A stretch of 30,006 bases of DNA from Betaproteobacteria bacterium. Lineage in GTDB: Bacteria > Pseudomonadota > Gammaproteobacteria > Burkholderiales > SG8-41. Below are positions 1 to 6,842 of the stretch, piece by piece (position 1 is the first letter of the stretch; the number at the start of each line of letters is the position of its first letter). The DNA is taken from positions 1 through 30,006 of the forward strand of contig JANYDM010000150.1 of NCBI GenBank assembly GCA_025363575.1, read 5' to 3'. The notes beneath the pieces were generated by a model. That model saw only the letters and a program-made list of their open reading frames with translations. It was not told where the DNA came from and searched no databases. A program made the translations under genes and the position numbers.

Positions 1-771
1 CGCACGCACGTCGGCCACGAAATCGGCGATCGTAAAATCGGTTTCGTGGCCGACGCCGCTAATGACAGGCAGCGTGCACGCGTAAATCGCGCGCGCGACG
101 ACTTCTTCATTGAACGCCCACAGATCTTCGATGCTGCCGCCGCCGCGGCAGACAATCAGCACGTCGCATTCGGCGCGCGCATCGGCCAGCGCGATGGCCG
201 CCGCGATTCTGGCGCCCGCACCCTCGCCCTGCACGGGGCTCGGATAGATGATGACGGGAATGCCCGGCATGCGCCTGTTGAGCGTGGTCAGAACGTCGCG
301 CAGCGCGGCGGCCTGCGGCGACGTGACGATGCCTATCGTGCGCGCGAAGCGCGGGATTTGTTTCTTGATCTTCGCGGCGAACAATCCTTCCGCCTGCAGC
401 GCGGCTTTGAGTTTCTCGAACGCCGCATACAGCGCGCCCAGCCCGGCGCGGCGCATCGCCTCGACATTGAGCTGAAATTCGCCGCGCGCTTCGTAGAATG
501 ACGGCAGCGCACGGACTTCGATCTGCATGCCGTTCTCCGGCTGCCAGTCGTGCAGCTGCGCCTTGTTGCGGAACATCACGCAACGCACCTGCGACTGTCC
601 TTCCTTCAACGAGAAATAGCAATGGCCGGATGCGGCGCGCATGAAATTGGAAATCTCGCCGGCCACCCACATGAGCGGCAAATTCTGTTCGATGAGGTCC
701 TTGGCGAGCCGGTTAAGCGCGGTCACACCGATCACGCGCTGAGATTTGGGTGCTTCGTCGAACAGGTCCAT
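1..771 (-). CDS. xseA: Exodeoxyribonuclease VII large subunit, 5' part (truncated by window edge)
   Basis: The reading frame is open from ATG at 771 down to base 1, giving 257 residues with no stop; the family is about 450 residues, so the C-terminal half lies outside the window. The protein starts [19 protein letters not shown] and has the N-terminal OB-fold (about residues 10-110, with WVAGEISNF and CYFSLKEG) followed by the start of the catalytic domain, with [31 protein letters not shown] and [14 protein letters not shown]. XseA pairs with XseB to degrade single-stranded DNA into acid-soluble fragments in the cytoplasm during repair. It is transcribed away from exbB, with a 586-base gap between the two starts. 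No other in-frame start lies close upstream. The identification rests on the XseA signature blocks and is secure. Confidence 0.95.
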   Translation of the reverse strand, partial: MDLFDEAPKSQRVIGVTALNRLAKDLIEQNLPLMWVAGEISNFMRAASGHCYFSLKEGQSQVRCVMFRNKAQLHDWQPENGMQIEVRALPSFYEARGEFQLNVEAMRRAGLGALYAAFEKLKAALQAEGLFAAKIKKQIPRFARTIGIVTSPQAAALRDVLTTLNRRMPGIPVIIYPSPVQGEGAGARIAAAIALADARAECDVLIVCRGGGSIEDLWAFNEEVVARAIYACTLPVISGVGHETDFTIADFVADVRA

Positions 772-1357
772 GCGCGCATTCTAGCGTCGCGTGCGCTGGC
801 TCGCGCGCGAAATGGCAGCGCTCGAAAAAAATCTCAAACGATTCAAGGTCGCCGCCGGCGCGCCGCCCGAGTCCTGCCGCAGCGGCGACATCCACATCCT
901 GTCATCGCGGCGTCACATCTGGATCTTGCGCAATTCCGCACGCCACGGGGGGATTATCTTCAACCGCCTGATTTTTAGAACTAATTATGTAAGTTTAAAA
1001 AATGAGCAGCGTAGAAAAAGTCTATATGGACAACTCACTTAGGCGAGCTTTGTACAAACTTTCCACACACTTATCCACAGCAATTGTGGACAAGTCGGAT
1101 GCCGCAATCGGCGTTCGCGCGACCCGTGCCGCAGTACGCGGGCGAGCAGAAAATTTCGCGCTGCCGACGCGGAGGCGCATGAACTCGCGTGCAGGGACCG
1201 CGCGCATCGGCGATTGCGCTCAGTTCGTCAAGACGCTGACGTGCGACGACGACATGCGATGCAATGCGACACTGCCGGAGCGCGAATGCACTTGCTGAAA
1301 ACACCCTGCCCATATACAGTTACGCCAATTAAATCAGGCCACTCCGGAGACACACAA
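772..1357. other. Non-coding divergent region between xseA and exbB
   Basis: This 586-base stretch separates two divergent genes and holds no convincing coding frame. A plus-strand frame at 1002-1298 is open but has no ribosome site, no recognisable motif and Arg-rich shadow-like composition. From about 955 to 1095 the base composition becomes clearly AT-rich against the surroundings, and DnaA-box-like 9-mers sit at the end of that patch. The exbB promoter should lie in the last 100 bases; a weak candidate pair is TTGCTG (1292-1297) and TACAGT (1315-1320), 17 bases apart. Confidence 0.6.
1059..1093. promoter_or_regulatory. Cluster of DnaA-box-like 9-mers
   Basis: TTATCCACA at 1071-1079 is a perfect match to the classical DnaA box TTATNCACA. 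TGTGGACAA at 1085-1093 is the reverse complement of TTGTCCACA, a close variant, so the two face each other across GCAAT and could also form a hairpin. CTTTCCACA at 1059-1067 is a third, weaker copy. About 100 bases of AT-rich DNA lie just before them. The words are seen directly; DnaA binding is inferred. The site could serve transcription control of xseA or exbB, titration of DnaA, or a replication function. dnaA itself is not in the window. Confidence 0.45.
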
Positions 1358-1969
1358 TTGTTTGCATTCATTGAAGCTGCGGGTTGGCCGGTATGGCCGC
1401 TGGTGCTGGCGTCGGTCATCTCGCTCGCGATCATTGGCGAGCGCTTGTGGTCGCTGCGCAGCAGCGTCGTCACACCGCCCGAACTGCTCGCGCAAGTCGT
1501 GCAGGAATACCGCCAGAACGGCGTCAATCCGATGCTGCTCGCCCGCCTCTCCAGCGGCGCCCCGCTCGCGCAAGTCTTCGCCGCCGGTCTCAAGAACGTG
1601 AAGAGCACGCCGCAGGTCATGAAAGAGGCGATCGATGACGCGGGCCGCGCCGTCGCGCACGATCTCGAGCGCTTTCTGACTACGCTCGGTACCATCGCTT
1701 CCATCAGTCCGCTGCTCGGACTGCTCGGCACGGTCATTGGCATGATCGAGATCTTCGGCTCGCAGGCGCCGACCGGCGGCGGCAATCCGGTGGTGCTCGC
1801 GCACGGCATCTCGATTGCGTTGTACAACACAGCCATGGGCCTGATCGTGGCGATACCCAGCATGATCTTTTACCGCTACTTCCGCGGCAAGGTGGATTCG
1901 CTGATTGTCGATATGGAAAGCCAGGCGGTGAAACTCGTCGAGATCCTGCACGGCGAACGCACGGGTTAG
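1358..1969 (+). CDS. exbB: ExbB-type MotA/TolQ/ExbB proton channel protein
   Basis: 203 residues from a TTG start at 1358, chosen because GGAGA (1345-1349) lies 8 bases upstream and the protein then begins LFAFIEAAGWPVWPL, the usual N-terminus of betaproteobacterial ExbB; longer in-frame starts back to 1214 add sequence unlike the family. There is an N-terminal membrane segment (about 7-28), a cytoplasmic loop, and two further membrane segments carrying the family block SPLLGLLGTVIGMIEIFGSQ and, later, ALYNTAMGLIVAIPSMIFY. With ExbD it forms an inner-membrane channel that uses the proton gradient to energise TonB-dependent uptake or a Tol-like envelope process. exbD follows after 15 bases. 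No tonB is present here, so the partner is unknown. Confidence 0.93.
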   Translation: MFAFIEAAGWPVWPLVLASVISLAIIGERLWSLRSSVVTPPELLAQVVQEYRQNGVNPMLLARLSSGAPLAQVFAAGLKNVKSTPQVMKEAIDDAGRAVAHDLERFLTTLGTIASISPLLGLLGTVIGMIEIFGSQAPTGGGNPVVLAHGISIALYNTAMGLIVAIPSMIFYRYFRGKVDSLIVDMESQAVKLVEILHGERTG

Positions 1970-1984
1970 GCAGGGCCGACGACC

Positions 1985-2404
1985 GTGAATTTCCGCCTCG
2001 GCACGCACAAGGAGGAGCCCGAGATCAACCTGATTCCGTTGATCGACGTGCTGCTCGTCATCCTGATCTTCCTGATGGTCACGACGACGTATTCGCGCTA
2101 CGCCGAGCTACAGATCAACCTGCCGACCGCCGATGCGAACAAGCCGGAGGAGCGGCCGAACCAGATCAACGTTGCGGTCGACGGCCAGGGCAAGTACGTC
2201 GTCAACAAATCGACCGTTCCTTTCCGCAGCACCGACAGCTTCGCCGACGAGCTGAAGCGTGCCGCCGCCGGCCAACCCGACCCCGTCATCATCATCAATG
2301 CCGATGCGGCCGCCACCCACCAGTCGGTCATCAATATCATGGAAGCCGCGCGCATCGCCGGCTACAGCCGCATCACCTTCACTACCCAGGGCAGCAAGAA
2401 GTGA
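1985..2404 (+). CDS. exbD: ExbD/TolR biopolymer transport protein
   Basis: 139 residues from a GTG start at 1985. The protein has a short cytoplasmic N-terminus, EEPEINLIPLIDVLLVILIF with the conserved membrane Asp in the single transmembrane helix (about residues 14-35), then a periplasmic domain ending with NIMEAARIAGYSRITFTTQ, the usual ExbD C-terminus. The membrane Asp is the proton-carrying residue known in the family. It is co-transcribed with exbB (15-base gap) and the two should assemble into one complex. The length matches the family. The 97 bases to lpxK contain an inverted repeat rather than a gene. Confidence 0.94.
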   Translation: MNFRLGTHKEEPEINLIPLIDVLLVILIFLMVTTTYSRYAELQINLPTADANKPEERPNQINVAVDGQGKYVVNKSTVPFRSTDSFADELKRAAAGQPDPVIIINADAAATHQSVINIMEAARIAGYSRITFTTQGSKK

Positions 2405-2500
2405 TGAGCGATGGGCGATGAGTAATGCGTGAACACACGGCGTGCCATGGCATGCTTCGTTGTGTTTCCCATTACCCATCACCCATTACCCATCACCCCT
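2403..2500. repeat. Imperfect inverted repeat with 7-base period before lpxK
   Basis: The left arm (2403-2427) reads as GATGAGC / GATGGGC / GATGAGT / AATG and the right arm (2470-2494) as CATTACC / CATCACC / CATTACC / CATC. The arms are complementary at 20 of 25 positions, plus one G:T pair, and enclose about 42 bases that contain the palindromic GCCATGGC. The right arm runs to within a few bases of the lpxK ATG and replaces the ribosome-binding region with a C-rich tract. Periodicity and complementarity are seen directly; a regulatory role is inference. Confidence 0.7.
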
Positions 2501-2501
2501 C

Positions 2502-3515
2502 ATGACCTGGCTGGAAGCACACTGGTATCGGCTCTCTCCGCTGCATCTCGCGCTGTGGCCGCTGAGCATGCTGTTTGGCGCCGTGGCTGCGGCGCGCCGC
2601 TTCTGCTACCGCCACGGCATCTTCAAAAGCGCGGCACCCGGTGTACCGGTCGTCATCGTCGGCAACATCAATGTCGGCGGCACCGGCAAAACGCCGTGCG
2701 TGATATGGCTCGTGCGCTGGCTGCAGGACCATGGCTACAAGCCCGGCGTAGTTACGCGAGGCTACGGCGGCAGTGCGCATCAGCCGCAGCGCGCGGCGCC
2801 CGACGGCGATCCGGCCGCGATTGGCGACGAAGCCGTGCTGCTGGCGCGCCGTTGCGCATGTCCCGTGTGGATCGCCCGCGCGCGCGTTGACGCGGCGCGC
2901 GCGCTACTCGCCGCGCATCCCGAATGCAATGTCATCGTCAGCGACGACGGCCTCCAACATTACGCGCTTCAGCGCAGTGTGGAGATCGTCGTGCTCGACG
3001 GCGAGCGCGGTTGCGGCAACGGCATGCTGCTGCCGGCGGGGCCGCTGCGCGAGTCGCTGCGCCGCCTCGAAAGCGTCGATGCGCTCGTCGTCAACGGCGG
3101 CGCCGTCTTTCCGCCCGGGATGCTGCCCTCGGGCGTGCCGCAGTTCGACATGCGGCTCGCGGGCGAAACATTTCAAGCGCTGCGTGACGATGGCCGTGAA
3201 GCCGGCGCCGCCCATTTCGCCAACGTAAACGTGCACGCGATTGCTGCGATCGGCTACCCGCAGCGGTTTTTCAACCACCTGCATGAGCTCGGCATGTCGT
3301 TTACGCCGCACCCTTTTCCCGACCACCATCCCTACGCTGCCGCCGACTGCGCGTTCGGCGCCAATACCGCGGTGATTATGACGGAGAAGGATGCGGTAAA
3401 ATGCGAGCGCCTGCCGGTGGACAACGCGAACTGGTGGGCGTTGCGCGTCGACGCCGAAATCGACCGCGCGCTCGGCGAACTCGTGCTGCAGAAGATCGGA
3501 AAACGGAACCAATAG
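2502..3515 (+). CDS. lpxK: Tetraacyldisaccharide 4'-kinase (lipid A biosynthesis)
   Basis: 337 residues from ATG at 2502 ([20 protein letters not shown]), the normal N-terminus of the family; an in-frame ATG at 2442 would add a segment coming only from the repeat. An N-terminal hydrophobic helix (about 12-30) anchors it to the inner membrane. The P-loop [12 protein letters not shown] is at residues 54-65, followed by [29 protein letters not shown] and, near the C-terminus, FPDHHPY and MTEKDAVKC. LpxK phosphorylates the 4' position of the disaccharide precursor to give lipid IVA. No Shine-Dalgarno sequence precedes the ATG; the C-rich arm of the inverted repeat occupies that place. The Trm112-like gene starts 4 bases after its stop. 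Confidence 0.96.
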   Translation: MTWLEAHWYRLSPLHLALWPLSMLFGAVAAARRFCYRHGIFKSAAPGVPVVIVGNINVGGTGKTPCVIWLVRWLQDHGYKPGVVTRGYGGSAHQPQRAAPDGDPAAIGDEAVLLARRCACPVWIARARVDAARALLAAHPECNVIVSDDGLQHYALQRSVEIVVLDGERGCGNGMLLPAGPLRESLRRLESVDALVVNGGAVFPPGMLPSGVPQFDMRLAGETFQALRDDGREAGAAHFANVNVHAIAAIGYPQRFFNHLHELGMSFTPHPFPDHHPYAAADCAFGANTAVIMTEKDAVKCERLPVDNANWWALRVDAEIDRALGELVLQKIGKRNQ

Positions 3516-3519
3516 ACGG

Positions 3520-3699
3520 ATGGATGCCAAACTCCTCGATATCCTGGTATGCCCGCTTTGCAAGGGGCCGCTGCTTTACCTGAAGCAAAAACAGGAATTG
3601 ATCTGCAAGGCGGACCGCCTCGCCTATCCGGTCAAGGACGGCATTCCCGTCATGCTCGAAGACGAAGCGCGCAAGCTGCCCGCCGAAGAAGAAGTGTGA
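3520..3699 (+). CDS. Trm112-like / YcaR (UPF0434) small zinc-ribbon-like protein
   Basis: 59 residues, starting [20 protein letters not shown] and continuing with [20 protein letters not shown]. This is the YcaR-like member of the Trm112 family, which commonly sits between lpxK and kdsB. Cys11, Cys14 and Cys29 remain; the fourth zinc ligand of eukaryotic Trm112 is replaced by Asp32, as in E. coli YcaR. In other organisms Trm112 activates methyltransferases, but the role of the bacterial form next to lipopolysaccharide genes is not settled. GACGG just before the start is a weak ribosome site; the lpxK stop lies 4 bases upstream, so translation is probably coupled. Confidence 0.93.
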   Translation: MDAKLLDILVCPLCKGPLLYLKQKQELICKADRLAYPVKDGIPVMLEDEARKLPAEEEV

Positions 3700-3705
3700 G
3701 AAATT

Positions 3706-3791
3706 CAGGATTGAGGATTGAGTGATTTATTTAGCAACTCTTCTACCTAGATCCTGAAACCTCAATCCTCGCTCCCCGCTCCTCAATCCTG
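3706..3791. repeat. Inverted repeat with 7-base period before kdsB
   Basis: The left part (3706-3722) contains AGGATTG twice in tandem. The right part (3761-3791) runs in 7-base steps: CTCAATC, CTCGCTC, CCCGCTC, CTCAATC, CTG. CAGGATTGAGG (3706-3716) and CCTCAATCCTG (3781-3791) are perfectly complementary over 11 bases, and the inner copies can pair too. The right arm ends one base before the kdsB ATG, which has no Shine-Dalgarno sequence. The architecture matches the element before lpxK although the unit sequence differs. Confidence 0.72.
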
Positions 3792-3792
3792 C

Positions 3793-4560
3793 ATGGCCAA
3801 ATTCATCGTCGTCGTGCCCGCACGCCATGCATCGACGCGGCTACCGGGAAAAATGCTCGCGGACATCGGCGGCAAGCCGATGGTCGTGCATGTCGCCGAT
3901 CGCGCGCGCGCCAGCGGCGCAACGGAAGTCATTGTCGCCACCGATCACCGGACCATCGCCGACGCCGTTGCGGCGCACGGCCACACCGCTGTCATGACGC
4001 GCACCGATCACGCTTCGGGCACCGACCGCATCGCCGAGGTGGCCGCGCAGCGCGGAGTGGCCGCGGATGCCATCGTGGTCAACGTGCAGGGCGATGAACC
4101 GCTGATCGACCCCGCGCATATCGCCGCGGCGGCGCAGCAACTCGCCGCACATTCGGACGCTGCCATCGCGACGCTGTGCTGCCCGCTCGACGAGGCGGCG
4201 CAGCTCGCCAACCCGCACGTGGTCAAGGTCGTGCTCGACAAAAATGGCTATGCGCTCTATTTCAGCCGCGCACCGGTGCCCTACGCACGCGAAGCGTTCG
4301 CGCACGGCATTTTGTCCGTGCCGCGCGGGCTGCCGGCTTACCGCCATCTGGGCGTCTATGCCTATCGCGCGGCCTTCCTCGCGAGCTATGCACGGCTGGC
4401 GCCCGCGCCGCTTGAAGAATTCGAGGCGCTGGAGCAATTGCGTGCGCTGTGGCACGGTCATCGGATCAGCGTTGCGGTGCTGCCGGCTGCGCCGCATGCG
4501 GGCGTCGACACGGCGGAGGATCTCGCCCGCGTGCAGGCCCACGTGCGCGAGCACTGCTAA
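3793..4560 (+). CDS. kdsB: 3-deoxy-manno-octulosonate cytidylyltransferase (CMP-KDO synthetase)
   Basis: 255 residues from ATG at 3793, the usual family length. The N-terminus has the nucleotide-binding block [20 protein letters not shown], then [39 protein letters not shown] and [12 protein letters not shown]; the middle has [11 protein letters not shown] and the end [12 protein letters not shown] and [13 protein letters not shown]. All are conserved in KdsB. The enzyme activates KDO with CTP in the cytoplasm before transfer to lipid A, the step downstream of LpxK, which explains the clustering. The start is covered by a C-rich repeat arm with no ribosome-binding site, so expression may depend on coupling or on the repeat structure. 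Confidence 0.97.
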   Translation: MAKFIVVVPARHASTRLPGKMLADIGGKPMVVHVADRARASGATEVIVATDHRTIADAVAAHGHTAVMTRTDHASGTDRIAEVAAQRGVAADAIVVNVQGDEPLIDPAHIAAAAQQLAAHSDAAIATLCCPLDEAAQLANPHVVKVVLDKNGYALYFSRAPVPYAREAFAHGILSVPRGLPAYRHLGVYAYRAAFLASYARLAPAPLEEFEALEQLRALWHGHRISVAVLPAAPHAGVDTAEDLARVQAHVREHC

Positions 4561-4575
4561 AACGGCCGCGCCGCA

Positions 4576-4604
4576 TTTCGCGGCTGCGCCGGAACCGGTA
4601 TAAT
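4576..4604 (+). promoter_or_regulatory. Putative sigma-70 promoter of adk
   Basis: A perfect -10 hexamer TATAAT lies at 4599-4604 in the context CCGGTATAATCCGC, just after kdsB. A poor -35 candidate, TTTCGC at 4576-4581, is 17 bases upstream. Transcription would start near 4611, leaving a leader of about 85 bases before adk. The -10 is clear; the -35 is weak. Confidence 0.5.
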
Positions 4605-4695
4605 CCGCTCCTTCATTAACCGGCGGTTGTTGCCTTTTTCAGCTGGCAGTTGCACCCCAGAGCGCGCGCCAGACAACAGCGAAGAAACCATCATG

Positions 4696-5364
4696 ATGCG
4701 CATCATCCTGCTGGGCTTGCCCGGCGCCGGCAAAGGCACGCAAGCGCAATTCCTGATCAAGCGCTACGGCATCCCGCAGATTTCGACCGGCGCCATGCTG
4801 CGCGCCGAAATCGATGCCGGCAGCGCGCTTGGCAAAGAGGCGGCCACATTCATGGATGCCGGCAATCTGGTGCCGGACCAGCTCGTCACCGACATGGTGA
4901 AAAAACGCATCGCGCAGCCCGATTGCAAAGACGGCTTCATCATCGACGGTTTTCCGCGGACGGTCGCGCAGGCCGAAGTGCTGCGCGAATCGGGCATCGA
5001 CGTCGATTTCGTAATCGAGATTGAAGTGGGTGACGTTGAAATCCTGCGCCGCATGAGCGGGCGCCGCGTCCATCCGGCGTCGGGCCGCACCTACCATATC
5101 GAATTCAACCCGCCGCGCGTTTCCGGCAAGGACGACATCACCGGCGAGCCGCTGGTGCAGCGTCCCGACGACAACGAAGAAACGGTCAAGCGCCGCATCG
5201 CGAGCTACCACGAAGTCACCAAGCCGCTCATCAACTACTATCTTCAGTGGGCCGAAAGCGGCGATTCGCGCGCGCCGAGCTACGTCAACCTCTATGGCCG
5301 CGGCGCGATCGAGCATATTCGCGATAAGATGTTCGGCGCGCTGTCGCAGCGCCACAGCCACTGA
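4696..5364 (+). CDS. adk: Adenylate kinase
   Basis: 222 residues from the second of two adjacent ATGs (4693 and 4696). The start at 4696 gives [16 protein letters not shown], matching the family; 4693 would add one Met. GAAGAA at 4681-4686 is the only purine-rich stretch in ribosome-site range. The P-loop GLPGAGKGT (residues 7-15), the AMP site [23 protein letters not shown] and the long LID domain with [13 protein letters not shown] and [13 protein letters not shown] are all present. The LID lacks zinc-binding cysteines, as is common in Gram-negative bacteria. It interconverts 2 ADP with ATP plus AMP in the cytosol. The second P-loop residue is Leu where Ala is usual (GAPGAGKGT), a mild change. 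It has its own promoter. Confidence 0.97.
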   Translation: MRIILLGLPGAGKGTQAQFLIKRYGIPQISTGAMLRAEIDAGSALGKEAATFMDAGNLVPDQLVTDMVKKRIAQPDCKDGFIIDGFPRTVAQAEVLRESGIDVDFVIEIEVGDVEILRRMSGRRVHPASGRTYHIEFNPPRVSGKDDITGEPLVQRPDDNEETVKRRIASYHEVTKPLINYYLQWAESGDSRAPSYVNLYGRGAIEHIRDKMFGALSQRHSH

Positions 5365-5404
5365 TTCTCTGCTGCGCGTCGCCCTGCCGCGGGCGCGGCC
5401 GCGA

Positions 5405-5413
5405 TGGTAAAAT
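5405..5413 (+). promoter_or_regulatory. Putative extended -10 promoter of pfp
   Basis: TGGTAAAAT at 5405-5413 combines a TGn extension with a -10-like TAAAAT, in the context GATGGTAAAATCGTC. It lies about 60 bases before the pfp start. No convincing -35 was seen, which fits an extended -10 promoter. Confidence 0.4.
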
Positions 5414-5473
5414 CGTCACCGCGATTTCAGCATTTCCCCGCGCTGCCGCGCACACAATTTGCAGTCCATTGAC

Positions 5474-6736
5474 ATGACAAAAATGAATATTTTCTACGCC
5501 CAGTCGGGCGGCGTGACCGCGGTGATCAACGCCACTGCGTGCGGCGTCATCGAGGCCGCGCGCAAGCACAAGAACAAGCTCGGCAAGGTTTATGCGGGCC
5601 GCGACGGCATCATCGGCGCGCTGACCGAGGACTTGATCGACACGTCCAAAGAATCGCCGGCCGCCATCCGCGCACTGCGTCATACGCCGTCGGGCGCGTT
5701 CGGCTCGTGCCGCTACAAGCTCAAAGGCCTCGAGGAAAACCGCGCGCAGTACGAGCGCCTGATCGAAGTATTCAAGGCGCACAACATCGGTTATTTTTTC
5801 TACAACGGCGGCAACGACTCCGCCGACACCGCGTACAAGGTGTCGCAGATTTCAGGCGCGCTTGGCTACCCGGTCATTTGCGTCGGCATTCCGAAAACCG
5901 TCGACAACGATCTGGTAGTCACGGATTGCTGCCCGGGTTTCGGCTCCGTCGCGAAATACGTCGCCACCAGCATCCGCGAAGCAGGCTATGACGTCGCGTC
6001 GATGGCGCGCACGTCGACCAAGGTGTTCGTGCTCGAAGTGATGGGCCGCCACGCCGGCTGGATCACCGCGGCGTGCGGGCTTGCCGCCGAAAAAGACGGC
6101 GATGCGCCGCAGATCCTGCTGTTCCCCGAAATCAAGTTCGATGCCGATAAATTTCTCGCGCGCGTCGACGCGATGGTCAAGCGGCACGGCTACTGCGCGA
6201 TCGGCGTCTCCGAAGGCATACGCAATGCCGATGGCAAGTTCCTCTCCGAGACCGGGCTCAAGGACGCGTTCGGCCACGCACAGCTGGGCGGCGTTGCGCC
6301 GCAAATCGCCGGGCTGGTCAAGGACAAGCTCGGCTACAAATATCACTGGGCGGTCGCCGACTACCTGCAGCGCGCCGCGCGCCATATCGCGTCGAAGACC
6401 GACGCGCAGCAAGCGTATGCCGTCGGCAAAGCCGCGGTCGATCTCGCCTTGCAGGGACGCAACGCCGTCATGCCGGTGATCGTGCGCCAATCCAGCAAGC
6501 CTTACAAATGGACGGTCGAAGCCGCCGAGCTGAAAGACATCGCGAACAAAGAAAAAATGATGCCGCGCGATTTCATCACCGGCGACGGTTTTCATATCAC
6601 CGACAAGTGCCGCCAGTATCTGTTGCCGTTAATCGCAGGCGAGGACTACCCGCCTTTCAAAAACGGCCTGCCTGACTACGTCAAGCTTAAAAACGTTGCG
6701 GTGCCGAAAAAACTCAAGACCGAATTCAAGATTTGA
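5474..6736 (+). CDS. pfp: Pyrophosphate-dependent 6-phosphofructokinase
   Basis: 420 residues from ATG at 5474 (MTKMNIFYAQSGGVTAVINA); a TTG at 5459 is less likely because it extends beyond the usual family start. Two positions show the phosphoryl donor: GGNDS at residues 112-116 has Asp115 where ATP enzymes have Gly, and PKTVDND at 140-146 has Lys141 where ATP enzymes have Gly. Both are the known hallmarks of PPi use. MGRHAGWITAA and GVSEGIRN are further family blocks. The enzyme reversibly phosphorylates fructose 6-phosphate with PPi, so it can serve glycolysis or gluconeogenesis. It lies 106 bases before a membrane pyrophosphatase, so producer and consumer of the PPi pool are side by side. 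Confidence 0.95.
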   Translation: MTKMNIFYAQSGGVTAVINATACGVIEAARKHKNKLGKVYAGRDGIIGALTEDLIDTSKESPAAIRALRHTPSGAFGSCRYKLKGLEENRAQYERLIEVFKAHNIGYFFYNGGNDSADTAYKVSQISGALGYPVICVGIPKTVDNDLVVTDCCPGFGSVAKYVATSIREAGYDVASMARTSTKVFVLEVMGRHAGWITAACGLAAEKDGDAPQILLFPEIKFDADKFLARVDAMVKRHGYCAIGVSEGIRNADGKFLSETGLKDAFGHAQLGGVAPQIAGLVKDKLGYKYHWAVADYLQRAARHIASKTDAQQAYAVGKAAVDLALQGRNAVMPVIVRQSSKPYKWTVEAAELKDIANKEKMMPRDFITGDGFHITDKCRQYLLPLIAGEDYPPFKNGLPDYVKLKNVAVPKKLKTEFKI

Positions 6737-6776
6737 AACTGCCCGTTCGGCTCTCGATGAGCGGGGCCGAATCAGG

Positions 6777-6782
6777 TAGAAT
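6777..6782 (+). promoter_or_regulatory. Putative -10 element of hppA
   Basis: TAGAAT at 6777-6782 in the context CAGGTAGAATCGCGG resembles the other -10 sites in this window (GGTAWAATC). It is about 60 bases before the hppA ATG. No clear -35 is visible, so the call is tentative; hppA might also be read through from pfp. Confidence 0.35.
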
Positions 6783-6842
6783 CGCGGCTTTTCCGATCTC
6801 GGTCGGACTTCAATAGATCGAAATCGTTTTCGGGAGACTCCA

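Noticed and set aside
1002..1298. Open frame of 98 codons between xseA and exbB
   Set aside because: No ribosome site, no recognisable motif, Arg-rich composition and position over the AT-rich DnaA-box region; likely chance.
1306..1319. CTGCCCATATACAG looked like a LexA (SOS) box before exbB
   Set aside because: The two half-sites are separated by 8 bases; LexA boxes of this type need 10, and exbB is not a usual SOS gene.
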